From contig JAFSHY010000078.1 of NCBI GenBank assembly GCA_017440065.1, forward strand, positions 1-37,085: a stretch of DNA of 37,085 bases, written 5' to 3'. Position 1 is the first letter of the stretch; each line of letters starts with the position of its first letter. The notes under the pieces were generated by a model. That model saw only the letters and a program-made list of their open reading frames with translations. It had not been told where the DNA came from and searched no databases. This document shows, one piece after another, positions 1 to 7,151 of the stretch. Position numbers and translations under genes: made by a program. Source of the DNA: Oscillospiraceae bacterium. Its GTDB lineage: Bacteria; Bacillota; Clostridia; Oscillospirales; Oscillospiraceae.

Positions 1-290
1 AGCAGGGTCTTGCCGATGAGGATCTCGGAAGCCATAGCTGCGGAGTGGGTCATGCCGGAGCAGCCCAGAGTCTCAACGAGCGCTTCTTCGATGATGCCTT
101 CCTTGACATTCAGGGTCAGCTTGCAGGCGCCCTGCTGGGGAGCGCACCAGCCGACACCGTGGGTAAAGCCGGAAATATCGCTGATCTGCTTTGCCTGCAC
201 CCACTTGCCTTCTTCAGGAATGGGAGCGGGACCATGGTATGCGCCCTTGGCGACAGGACACATATGCTGAACTTCTGCTGTGTAAATCAT
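1..290 (-). CDS. NifU-like iron-sulfur scaffold protein (GGGtGRT partner), 3' part cut by window edge
   Basis: The reading frame starts at the ATG at 290 (reverse strand) and is still open at position 1, so about 96 N-terminal residues are visible. It begins MIYTAEVQHMCPVAKGAYHG and contains two Cys near residues 49-56 (CAPQQGAC) and a GCSGMTHSAAMAS segment resembling the Cys-containing loop of NifU/IscU-type Fe-S scaffolds. In Clostridia, proteins like this are usually annotated as iron-sulfur cluster assembly scaffold and sit beside a GGGtGRT protein; that neighbour would lie left of the window. A GGAAAGG ribosome binding site precedes the start, and a near-perfect promoter lies about 90 bp upstream. 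The family name is from memory of similar proteins; the molecular role is inferred. Confidence 0.65.
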   Translation of the reverse strand, partial: MIYTAEVQHMCPVAKGAYHGPAPIPEEGKWVQAKQISDISGFTHGVGWCAPQQGACKLTLNVKEGIIEEALVETLGCSGMTHSAAMASEILIGKTL

Positions 291-316
291 GGTATCTTTC
301 CTTTCCGTGTAAAATA

Positions 317-333
317 AAGATGGGTCCCATCTT
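317..333. promoter_or_regulatory. 17-bp perfect palindrome in the 5' leader
   Basis: AAGATGGGTCCCATCTT (8-bp arms around a single T) lies between the promoter and the start codon of the NifU-like gene, about 27 bp upstream of the ATG. It could be a repressor operator or a short RNA hairpin; nothing else in the leader explains it. Confidence 0.5.
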
Positions 334-381
334 CAAACGGTAATTTGGAGTTCTGCAGGAACACAAACTTCCATTAGTAAC

Positions 382-410
382 ATTATACAGATTCCTGCAT
401 GGGTTGTCAA
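382..410 (-). promoter_or_regulatory. Consensus sigma-A promoter for the NifU-like gene
   Basis: Reverse strand TTGACA (405-410), 17-bp spacer, TATAAT (382-387): both boxes match consensus exactly. The predicted transcript starts near 375 and has a leader of about 85 nt containing a perfect palindrome. Confidence 0.85.
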
Positions 411-502
411 TCGCATTTCATTCCTGTTGTTTCCGTCCAAAATTCATAAAAAATCTGCGAAAAACAGGGGAATTTTGGTGCAGGTAGAGAGGCTTTCCGC
501 TA

Positions 503-531
503 TTTACAACGGGAGGAAAAATGGATATAAT
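503..531 (+). promoter_or_regulatory. Promoter for the 1-phosphofructokinase gene
   Basis: TTTACA (503-508), 17-bp spacer, TATAAT (526-531). The start codon at 567 gives a leader of about 29 nt that includes the GGGGGA ribosome binding site at 551-556. Confidence 0.8.
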
Positions 532-566
532 TAAAGGTAATTAACAGCTTGGGGGAATCCAGATTT

Positions 567-1499
567 ATGATCATTACGGTTACTTTGAATCCCGCGCTGG
601 ATAAGACGATCTCTGTTTCCAGATTGATGATCAACGGCGTCAATCGTGTGGAAGATACGCGGCTGGATGCCGGCGGCAAGGGTATCAACGTATCCAAGTC
701 CGTCAAGGCGCTGGGCGGCGAAACTCTGGCCATGGGTATTCTGGGCGGCGAAAGCGGCCTCTATATCCAGCACAGCATGGATAAGCTGGGCATTCCCAGC
801 AAGTTCTGCTTTGTGGATGCTCCTACCCGTACCAATATCAAGATCGTGGATAATTCCATGCATACATCCACCAATATCAATGAACGCGGCGAACCCGTGG
901 ACGAAGCCACCCTGCAGCAGGTCTTTGAGAACCTCAAGCAGGAAGCCAAGCCCGGTGATACGGTCATCGTTGCCAGCACCAATCCTCCCGGAACCCGGGA
1001 AGAACTGCTGGGCGAATGGACGAGAGAGCTGAAGGCCATGGGCGTGAAGGTCTGTCTGGACTGCACCGGTGTCAGCATGCGGAGAGCGCTGACGGCAGGC
1101 CCCGATCTCATCAAGCCCAATAAGGGCGAACTGGAAGAGATCTGCGGCAGAAGACTGTACTTCGATGTGGACGTGATCGCGGCAGCCAAGGTGCTGATCG
1201 AAAACGGCGTGCAGCGCGTTGCCGTATCCCTCGGCGCGGAAGGCGCTCTGTTTATCACCGAAGATCAGGTGCTGCGTGTTTACGGTCTCAAGGTGCCGGT
1301 GGTCAGCACCGTCGGTTCCGGCGACGGTATGATGGGCGCGCTGGCTTATTATCTGCAGGAGGGCATGGAGTGGAAGGAAGCTGCCATGCGTTCCGTGGCG
1401 GTCAGCGCCGCGCAGGTCATGCGCCCCGGTTCGGAGCCTGCTCTGCTTTCCGACGCGGAAGCACTGCTGGAGCAGGTCATCGTGGATGAACTGATGTAA
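567..1499 (+). CDS. fruK: 1-phosphofructokinase family sugar kinase (PfkB type)
   Basis: A 310-residue PfkB-family kinase, most like 1-phosphofructokinase (fructose 1-phosphate to fructose 1,6-bisphosphate with ATP); a tagatose-6-phosphate kinase role cannot be excluded. It opens with the typical MIITVTLNPALDKT and has the N-terminal GGKGINVS signature at residues 37-44, KPNKGELEEI near 183, and the C-terminal signature as GSGDGMMGA at 250-258, where Asp253 is the expected catalytic base. Most FruK proteins have Ser rather than Gly after that Asp. An in-frame TTG at 549 exists, but the GGGGGA at 551-556 is correctly spaced for the ATG at 567. It stands alone between its own promoter and terminator, without a fructose PTS or DeoR-type regulator nearby. 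Confidence 0.85.
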   Translation: MIITVTLNPALDKTISVSRLMINGVNRVEDTRLDAGGKGINVSKSVKALGGETLAMGILGGESGLYIQHSMDKLGIPSKFCFVDAPTRTNIKIVDNSMHTSTNINERGEPVDEATLQQVFENLKQEAKPGDTVIVASTNPPGTREELLGEWTRELKAMGVKVCLDCTGVSMRRALTAGPDLIKPNKGELEEICGRRLYFDVDVIAAAKVLIENGVQRVAVSLGAEGALFITEDQVLRVYGLKVPVVSTVGSGDGMMGALAYYLQEGMEWKEAAMRSVAVSAAQVMRPGSEPALLSDAEALLEQVIVDELM

Positions 1500-1505
1500 C
1501 AAAAT

Positions 1506-1536
1506 AGAAGAGAGCGGAAGCTCTCTTCTTTTTTTG
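1506..1536 (+). terminator. Rho-independent terminator after fruK
   Basis: Perfect 10-bp stem AGAAGAGAGC (1506-1515) / GCTCTCTTCT (1520-1529), GGAA loop, then six T. It lies 7 bp after the fruK stop and directly before the stop of the convergent small membrane gene, so it may serve both. Confidence 0.9.
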
Positions 1537-1773
1537 TTACTTGATCACACCCGTGAAGCTGAGGATGGTCAGGATCACGCCCACCAGCACATAGAGATCC
1601 ACAAGCCCGCCGAGGATGCCGAAGATCCATCCGATCAGCCAGATCTTGGAGAGAATGTTGATCAAAAAGCCGACGACTGCGCCGACCACGGCATAGACCA
1701 CCAGTGTGATGATAAAGGCCTTGACATCGGCGGGGCCGAACGAGAAGGGGAAGTATTTTTTCAGAAAGCTCAT
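1537..1773 (-). CDS. Small integral membrane protein, unknown function
   Basis: A 78-residue protein starting MSFLKKYFPFSFGPADVKAF. After a short charged/aromatic N-terminus it is almost wholly hydrophobic: roughly residues 20-41 and 47-74 form two or three membrane segments rich in Gly, Val and Ile, ending in a short Lys tail. The start at 1773 is chosen because AAAAGGAGA (around 1781-1788) is correctly spaced; a longer upstream frame lacks support and would run through a terminator hairpin. Similar small proteins (LKK.FP.SF.PADVK) occur in many Clostridia as hypothetical proteins. No function can be assigned and no partner gene is adjacent in an operon. Confidence 0.75.
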   Translation of the reverse strand: MSFLKKYFPFSFGPADVKAFIITLVVYAVVGAVVGFLINILSKIWLIGWIFGILGGLVDLYVLVGVILTILSFTGVIK

Positions 1774-1850
1774 GATATCATCTCCTTTTTTGTAAAGAAT
1801 AAACCCCGAAAAACGGAATTGCAACAACAAACTGTTACATGCCATAGAAA

Positions 1851-1885
1851 AGCCTCCGAAGCAGCTGCGCTTCGGAGGCTTTTTT
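1851..1885. terminator. Hairpin terminator below the metallophosphoesterase operon
   Basis: Perfect 12-bp stem AGCCTCCGAAGC (1851-1862) / GCTTCGGAGGCT (1869-1880) with a 6-nt loop, flanked by A-run and T-run (TTTTTT to 1885). It begins 9 bp past the stop of the minus-strand metallophosphoesterase gene, so that operon is its likely user, although the longer T-run is on the plus strand. Confidence 0.75.
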
Positions 1886-1888
1886 CCG

Positions 1889-2554
1889 TTAATCCAGGTA
1901 ATGGATCTTGATGTACTTGATGGCTTTCTGCAGGGCGCTTTCCTTGGGGATGCGGTCCGCGGGAGGATCCGGGATCTCAAGGATATAGGTGCCGCAGACA
2001 TTGATGAGGGTAGTATCGCCGCACATCATTTCGCGCTTGTTGTTTCTGGTGTATTGCTGGTGCACATGGCCGTGGAGCAGATACTGCGGGCGGTAGGTAT
2101 CGATCAGCCCGAGGAAGGAATCAAAGCCCACATGGGTGTGATCGGGCATATCGCCGTAGCCGCGGACGGGAGCGTGGGTGACGACCACGTCCACACCCTG
2201 CTTCAGCTTGCCCTTGAGCCGTTTGATGCGGCGGTCCATCTGCTCGTTGGTGTACTGGTGCGGGCCTTCGTTGTAGCTTCTGCAGCCGCCAAGGCCGAGG
2301 ATGCGCAGACCGCGGAAATTCACGATCTTATCCTCAATGCAGTCGCAGCCCTCAGGGGGCTTATGGGCGTAATGGCCGTCATGATTTCCGTGGACGTAAT
2401 AGACGGGGGCATGACCCATGGTGACGAGGAAGGAGAGGTATTCCGGCTTGAGATCACCACTTGAGAGGATCAGATCGATATCCTGCAGCTTTTCCTTTCG
2501 GAAATAATCCCAATATGCCTTGGATTCCTCATCGGCAACACACAGAATCTTCAT
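1889..2554 (-). CDS. Metallophosphoesterase (calcineurin-like)
   Basis: A 221-residue calcineurin-type phosphoesterase. Metal-binding motifs in order: D8 in MKILCVADEES, SSGDL (D34), GNHDGHY (around residue 58), THAPV (around 131) and HGHVHQ (around 167). The usual first motif DxH reads DEE here, so one metal ligand differs from the standard pattern. The start at 2554 has a GAAAGGATA ribosome binding site at 2561-2569. It follows the BMP-domain gene by one base and is surely co-transcribed with it, so it may act on a ligand or nucleotide sensed by that protein (inference). The substrate cannot be read from sequence; phosphodiesterase or phosphomonoesterase activity are both possible. Confidence 0.8.
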   Translation of the reverse strand: MKILCVADEESKAYWDYFRKEKLQDIDLILSSGDLKPEYLSFLVTMGHAPVYYVHGNHDGHYAHKPPEGCDCIEDKIVNFRGLRILGLGGCRSYNEGPHQYTNEQMDRRIKRLKGKLKQGVDVVVTHAPVRGYGDMPDHTHVGFDSFLGLIDTYRPQYLLHGHVHQQYTRNNKREMMCGDTTLINVCGTYILEIPDPPADRIPKESALQKAIKYIKIHYLD

Positions 2555-2555
2555 A

Positions 2556-4487
2556 TCAAATATCCTTTCGCTGCTGCAGCTCGTCGCGGTAAACACCGAG
2601 ATGCTGCACCATGTTCTTTGCCATCGGCAGAATGGTGTCGAATTCCGGCAGACTGCCGTGGACGAAGTCCACGAACCAGTCCATATGAAGAAGCTCTTCG
2701 TGGCTGAAAACATGAGAACCGTCGTTGCGCTGGATGCCGTTCTGATCGATGATGGTTCTCGCGAAGGGATCCAGCATGCCGTCACGCAGCTGGCGGCGCA
2801 GGATCCGCGCCAGCGCGGCAACGCCTTCCGGCAGCGACTTGTTCAGCTGAACGTCGATGACGCCGCTGCGCATGCCCCACCAGTAGTTGATGGCGCGCTT
2901 GCCGTATTCGTTCTGCTCCTGATCCCAGCTGCCGTCGAGGATGCTGCGGATGAGGATCTCATACAGCTTGCCCCAGTGCCAGACGGGAGAAGCCAGCGAG
3001 GTATAGGTGCCGTCGGGCTGCATGATCAGCGTGCCGTAGGTGGGATCGAGGTTGCCGGGCGTAGGGATATCGCGGTTGGAGACCACGGAGATGCCCTTTT
3101 TGCGGAAGATATCGAAGCAGTCCACGGTGCAGCAGCTCCACTCCAGATCGATCTGCACATCCGGATTGACCAGACGGGCGCCCAGCGCGAAGGCATTGAT
3201 GCCGGCGGGAACGCCGAAGATGGGGTAGCTGCCGATGTAGCCGATGCGGCCGTCCCGGGCCATGGCGCCGGCAATGGCACCGGTGATGAACTTTGCTTCA
3301 TAGACACGGCCGTAGTAGGTACGGACGTTGGGATAGGGCATATCCACGGAGCAGTTCATCATGACCACGTTGGGATACTTGGCGGCGCAGCGCAGGGTAG
3401 CGCCCATGAGGGGCGGAGTCGTAGTGAAGATGACGTCCGCGCCGTCCTCCACGGCCTGCGCGATCAGAGCATCGGTCTTGAAGCCCGGTACCGCGTCCGT
3501 ATAGACGATGGTTTCCACCCGCTTGGGGAAGACGGTCTCCAGATATTTACGGCCCTCGTCATGGCCCTTGGCCCAGCGGCTGACCTCGGGATTGCGCTCG
3601 TAGATAAAGGCCACACGCAGCATACGGCTGCGGCTCAGCAGCTTTTCATAGAAGCTTTTTTTGTTGTTGATGGTGGGGTCGGCGCTCAGTGCCACGGGGC
3701 TGGGCTGCTCGGCCATATTGACATCGGGCTGCAGGGCGGCGATAGCCTTTTTGAGGGCATCGGGTGCCATCTTGTGCAGATCCTCGAAGGGATGATACTG
3801 CAGGAAGAGCAGCATGGCATCGGCTTTGGTCAGTTTTTTCAGCTTCAGAACGCCCTGCATGGTGCGGACGAAGCGGGCATAGCTGGAGCGCATCCGCTGG
3901 ATGAAGTCCTCGCTCCATTCCTTGTCCACCATGTCAAGGACGAAGAACAGCTTCTTATAGGAGCCGGGAACGGTGAACTGCATGAAATACAGGGGCGCCT
4001 TCTGATAGAAGTCCAGGAATTCCTGATAGAGCTGGTACTGGGCGGAACCGTTGTTGACGGGCATGATGCGGGTGACCTGCGCGAGGATCGTGGTGGCGCC
4101 AAAGTAGCGCATGACGGAAACGCGCTTGTTGCCCTCCTGCACATAGAATTTGCCGTAATATTCAAAGACGCGGATGGGGTCGGTGATACCGGTATCGCTC
4201 AGGTGGGCATCGCAAAGCCGCGCCCATTTCATGGAGAATTCTGTTTCCACATCCAGCAGCGGCAGGAAGCTCTTGGAGAAGGAGGTATGACGGCCGGCGG
4301 TCTTGGTGCCGACGATCAGCTCAATGGGGATCTCCAGTGTGCCGACGTTGATCTGCTGCAGGGAGAGAATGTCGGGGATGATATCGTCCAGCACAAGGGC
4401 ATAGGGATATTCTTTTGCCGCGACGGATTCTTTATATTCCTTCTGGCCGGCTTTCAGCGCTTTTCGGTATTCGTCAAAAATGTCCAT
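2556..4487 (-). CDS. Cytosolic BMP-domain (nucleoside/ligand-binding) protein with ParB-like N-terminal part
   Basis: A 643-residue protein. From about residue 295 (LRVAFIYERNPEVSRWAKGH) to about 560 it matches the Bmp/PnrA-type periplasmic-binding fold known from purine nucleoside ABC importers, including DGADVIFTTTP and the IGYIGSYPIFGVPAGINAFA segment. Yet it has no signal peptide, no lipobox and no ABC permease nearby. The N-terminal ~300 residues are different; around residues 108-135 there is IRVFEYYGKFYVQEGNKRVSV-like sequence resembling the ParB/Srx fold loop (..V.EGN.R..V). That similarity is my inference. AGGAGG at 4494-4499 fixes the start at 4487. It is the first gene of an operon with the metallophosphoesterase. 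It may be a cytoplasmic ligand sensor rather than a transporter component. Confidence 0.75.
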   Translation of the reverse strand: MDIFDEYRKALKAGQKEYKESVAAKEYPYALVLDDIIPDILSLQQINVGTLEIPIELIVGTKTAGRHTSFSKSFLPLLDVETEFSMKWARLCDAHLSDTGITDPIRVFEYYGKFYVQEGNKRVSVMRYFGATTILAQVTRIMPVNNGSAQYQLYQEFLDFYQKAPLYFMQFTVPGSYKKLFFVLDMVDKEWSEDFIQRMRSSYARFVRTMQGVLKLKKLTKADAMLLFLQYHPFEDLHKMAPDALKKAIAALQPDVNMAEQPSPVALSADPTINNKKSFYEKLLSRSRMLRVAFIYERNPEVSRWAKGHDEGRKYLETVFPKRVETIVYTDAVPGFKTDALIAQAVEDGADVIFTTTPPLMGATLRCAAKYPNVVMMNCSVDMPYPNVRTYYGRVYEAKFITGAIAGAMARDGRIGYIGSYPIFGVPAGINAFALGARLVNPDVQIDLEWSCCTVDCFDIFRKKGISVVSNRDIPTPGNLDPTYGTLIMQPDGTYTSLASPVWHWGKLYEILIRSILDGSWDQEQNEYGKRAINYWWGMRSGVIDVQLNKSLPEGVAALARILRRQLRDGMLDPFARTIIDQNGIQRNDGSHVFSHEELLHMDWFVDFVHGSLPEFDTILPMAKNMVQHLGVYRDELQQRKDI

Positions 4488-4524
4488 AAAAAACCTCCTG
4501 TTTGAGGATCGTATGATACTTTCG

Positions 4525-4553
4525 ATTATACAGAAGGAAGAAAGGAATGTCAA
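4525..4553 (-). promoter_or_regulatory. Consensus promoter for the BMP-metallophosphoesterase operon
   Basis: Reverse strand TTGACA (4548-4553), 17-bp spacer, TATAAT (4525-4530), both perfect. Leader of about 30 nt to the start at 4487. Confidence 0.85.
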
Positions 4554-4605
4554 ACAGATGCTGGGGAAATAGCCGTTTTCAGAACACTCTGCGGGAAGAC
4601 AGGTC

Positions 4606-4638
4606 AAAAAACTCCCGGGCAGAAACTCTGCCCGGGAG
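4606..4638 (-). terminator. Terminator of the 52-residue gene
   Basis: Perfect 11-bp stem CTCCCGGGCAG (4612-4622) / CTGCCCGGGAG (4628-4638), 5-nt loop, and on the reverse strand a run of six T (4606-4611). It lies about 27 bp after the stop of the small gene. Confidence 0.9.
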
Positions 4639-4664
4639 CGTCTTATGTAGAAAACGGGAGATCA

Positions 4665-4823
4665 TTAAACTGCGAGCCGGTACATGCGGAAACCGTCTGC
4701 CGCCAGCAGCTTGAGAACCTTTTGCAGACAGGCTTCCGTGTCGTAGACATAGCGGGTAAAACCATCCTGCTCTTCCAAAGAGAGCTGTTTGTTCTGCAGA
4801 TCGACCCAAAGCGGATATTTCAT
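4665..4823 (-). CDS. Small protein of 52 residues, unknown function
   Basis: A short frame encoding a 52-residue protein that starts MKYPLWVDLQNKQLSLEEQD and ends with GFRMYRLAV. It has no signal peptide or membrane segment, is mixed in charge and rich in Leu, and looks like a small soluble helical protein. Support for a real gene is contextual: an AAAGGAG ribosome binding site about 7 bp before the ATG at 4823, a strong promoter (TTGACG-17-TATACT) 40 bp upstream, and a textbook terminator just after the stop, making a complete monocistronic unit. I do not recognise the family. Confidence 0.7.
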   Translation of the reverse strand: MKYPLWVDLQNKQLSLEEQDGFTRYVYDTEACLQKVLKLLAADGFRMYRLAV

Positions 4824-4860
4824 GGTTTGCTCCTTTCCATCTGTCCTCTGCTCTGATTAT

Positions 4861-4889
4861 AGTATAGCAGAAAAAGGGAATTCCGTCAA
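4861..4889 (-). promoter_or_regulatory. Promoter of the 52-residue gene
   Basis: Reverse strand TTGACG (4884-4889), 17-bp spacer, TATACT (4861-4866), about 40 bp upstream of the start at 4823. Confidence 0.8.
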
Positions 4890-4946
4890 ATTAACAAACT
4901 ATGAAAGATTTGTAAAGAAAGTTTTTAAAAGTTTTGCACAAAGGGC

Positions 4947-6341
4947 TCAGCCGCATTCCCGCGCCAGCGGATTCCATCGGCCTGTGACGTACTGGATCGT
5001 ATACAGGGTGAAGACCAGAAGATTGTGCAGGATCATGCAGCCCCAGGCGGCAACAAGCCCCAAATGCAGCAGCTGCGTGCAGATAAATGTGCCGGTGATG
5101 CGGACGCCCCACATGCCCGCGAGATTGTAGATGAGCGGCGTCTTGGTATCGCCGAGACCGAGACGTACGCCCTCAAAGATGATAAACACGCCGTAGAAGG
5201 GTTCGGAGAGGGCGACCATCCGCAGCACGGTGGCGCCCAGACGGATGACATCCTCACTGCGGGAGAAGAGGCGCATCATGGGCGTTGCCAGCAGGAACAG
5301 GGCGCCGCCGGAAAGGAGCATCAGCAGCACCTCAATCACAAGGCAGGTGCGGGTCAGCTTCTTAAGCTGCTCGTTGTCCCTGGCGCCGAAGGCGTTGCCG
5401 GCGAGGGTGGCAGCGGCGGTCTGCATGCCGAAGCCGGGAATGTAGAAGGCGGATTCCACCGTGTTGGCAATGGTGTGGGCGGCGGTGGCCACTTCACCGA
5501 CGGAGTTGATCATGGCGGCAAAGGTCACATAGCCGAAGGAAACACCGAACCGCTGCACCATATTGGGCAGCGCCACCTGGAAGCAGGGCTGCAGCACCGT
5601 CCAGTCGGGACGCAGCGACTGTCCGCGGGGGGAAAGGAAGGGGTGCTGCCAAAGCTTGACGGTGATGAAGATACCGCCTGCCGCGAAGGCAATGGCGCTG
5701 GCAATGGCCGCACCGATCACGCCGAGTCCCGCGCCGATCATGGGGAAGGAAAGCCCGAAAACGGAGATCGTTCTCGTGGGATAGATCAGGAGAAAATTTA
5801 GGGTCACATTGAGGAGATTCACCAGAATGCCGACCCGCATGGGCGTCTTTGTGTCGCCGGCGGCGCGAAGGATCGTGCCGAAGATCACCGTGGCGGTGCG
5901 GAAGAGGATCGGGGAATAAAGGATGAGGAAATAGGTGGCGGAAAGCTCCTGAATGGCGGGATCCACCTGCATCCATACGGGCACAAAGCGGCCGAGGGAC
6001 AGGATCAGTACGGTGAGGAGCGAACCGGCGATCAGCGTCAGCAGCACGGCCTGTGAGGAGGAGCGGGCAGCTTTCTCCCGTTCGCCTGCGCCGCAGGCTT
6101 TGGCAATGAAGGAAAGAAAGCCCGTGCCGAGGGAGGAGATGGTGATGATGACCAGCCAGTTGACGGTGCTGGTGGCGCCTACAGCGGCGGTGGCCTCCGT
6201 GCCGAGGGAGCCGACCATGGCGGTGTCGATATACTGCACGGCGGTCTGCATCAGCTGCTCCAGCATGGTGGGCCATGCCAGCGTTAAGATGAGGGCAAGG
6301 GTGCCGCGGTCCAGCCGCGGGTGGTAAGACTGAAGGTTCAT
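4947..6341 (-). CDS. MATE family multidrug/Na+-type efflux transporter
   Basis: A 464-residue polytopic protein of typical MATE length with about 12 predicted membrane segments. The N-terminal MATE pattern LAWPTMLEQLMQTAVQYIDTAMVG lies at about residues 22-46, followed by GATSTVNWLV; the second half repeats this arrangement (AATLAGNAFGARD near 320). Such proteins export cationic drugs or metabolites using a Na+ or H+ gradient at the cytoplasmic membrane. The start at 6341 follows GAGGTGG (6345-6351); an in-frame TTG at 6353 overlaps that site and is rejected. It is 24 bp downstream of the LysE gene and likely co-transcribed. The substrate is unknown. No clear terminator follows. Confidence 0.9.
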   Translation of the reverse strand: MNLQSYHPRLDRGTLALILTLAWPTMLEQLMQTAVQYIDTAMVGSLGTEATAAVGATSTVNWLVIITISSLGTGFLSFIAKACGAGEREKAARSSSQAVLLTLIAGSLLTVLILSLGRFVPVWMQVDPAIQELSATYFLILYSPILFRTATVIFGTILRAAGDTKTPMRVGILVNLLNVTLNFLLIYPTRTISVFGLSFPMIGAGLGVIGAAIASAIAFAAGGIFITVKLWQHPFLSPRGQSLRPDWTVLQPCFQVALPNMVQRFGVSFGYVTFAAMINSVGEVATAAHTIANTVESAFYIPGFGMQTAAATLAGNAFGARDNEQLKKLTRTCLVIEVLLMLLSGGALFLLATPMMRLFSRSEDVIRLGATVLRMVALSEPFYGVFIIFEGVRLGLGDTKTPLIYNLAGMWGVRITGTFICTQLLHLGLVAAWGCMILHNLLVFTLYTIQYVTGRWNPLARECG

Positions 6342-6365
6342 GATCCACCTCAAATAATCATTCGG

Positions 6366-6947
6366 TCAAAGGAACAGAGATACGGCGCAGTAGACCAGCA
6401 GCAGCGCCATGATGAGATTGACGGTTTTGGAATGTTTGGCAAAGAGCCATTTGAAGGCCGTGCCGAAGGCGGACCACAGCAGCGTGGCGGCAAAGCAGAA
6501 AACGGCCATCAGCAGGGAAAAGCCCAGAAGGGCAGGAATATTCCCCTGATAGTAGGGGAGAATGTAGGTTTCCATGGAAACGATGCCGTAGAGGATCAGC
6601 TTCACATTCAGATACTGCAGCAGCACCGCGGAGAGGAAGCCTCCTCCGGGCGCCTCGCCTTCGCTCACCGCGCCGCCGCGCCAGGTCATAAACGCGAGAT
6701 AGAGGATATAGGCTGCGCCGATGATCAGCATCGGGAAGCGGATCTTCGGCAGCACGGAGGAGAGCAGGCTGCAGAACAGGGCGCAGAGCGCCATGATCAC
6801 GGAAACGCCGGCAAGCACACCGAAGTTGAAGGGCAGCGTTTTGCGGAAGCCGTTCTTGCTGCCGCCGGACATGGAGGCGATGGTATTGGGGCCGGGCGTT
6901 ACGGTGGTCACCACGGCATAGGTCAGAAAAGAGAGCCAGTGAAACAT
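6366..6947 (-). CDS. LysE family exporter
   Basis: A 193-residue membrane protein with about six hydrophobic segments and the LysE/RhtB N-terminal signature TPGPNT (residues 17-22). Family members export amino acids or similar small metabolites from the cytoplasm. The start at 6947 is favoured because AAAGGAGC lies 8-9 bp upstream; longer in-frame starts run through that site. It is the first gene of a two-gene operon with the MATE exporter, which suggests a shared detoxification or metabolite-export role (inference). The divergent aminotransferase gene on the other side could supply or share a substrate, but nothing in the sequence proves this. Confidence 0.85.
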   Translation of the reverse strand: MFHWLSFLTYAVVTTVTPGPNTIASMSGGSKNGFRKTLPFNFGVLAGVSVIMALCALFCSLLSSVLPKIRFPMLIIGAAYILYLAFMTWRGGAVSEGEAPGGGFLSAVLLQYLNVKLILYGIVSMETYILPYYQGNIPALLGFSLLMAVFCFAATLLWSAFGTAFKWLFAKHSKTVNLIMALLLVYCAVSLFL

Positions 6948-6972
6948 GGCGTCATGCTCCTTTTGCATCGGG

Positions 6973-7001
6973 ATCATAATGATAGTAACCGAAGGAAGCA
7001 A
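6973..7001 (-). promoter_or_regulatory. Likely promoter of the LysE-MATE operon
   Basis: Reverse strand TTGCTT (6996-7001), 17-bp spacer, TATGAT (6973-6978). The resulting leader is only about 20 nt but still includes the ribosome binding site. Confidence 0.55.
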
Positions 7002-7072
7002 AAAAAGCAAGCGCCGCTGATATTATCAAATTCGGTCAATTTATAAATTAAGATTCCCGATAACTTCCATGA

Positions 7073-7101
7073 TTGACAGAAAATGATGCCGCGGTCATAA
7101 T
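7073..7101 (+). promoter_or_regulatory. Promoter of the aminotransferase-RraA operon
   Basis: TTGACA (7073-7078), 17-bp spacer, CATAAT (7096-7101), giving a leader of about 45 nt before the ATG at 7152. Confidence 0.8.
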
Positions 7102-7151
7102 GAGGATAGAAAAAGCTCCCCGATGGGAGCGATAAGGACAGGTGAACGGAA

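Noticed and set aside
521..544. Seven-codon leader peptide (ATG after GGGAGG) before fruK
   Set aside because: The -10 box TATAAT lies inside it, so the predicted transcript begins within the frame.
2520..4505. 661-codon plus-strand frame opposite the BMP-domain gene
   Set aside because: Shadow of the minus-strand gene; rich in His, Asp, Ala and Gly in the way antisense frames are, with no motif.
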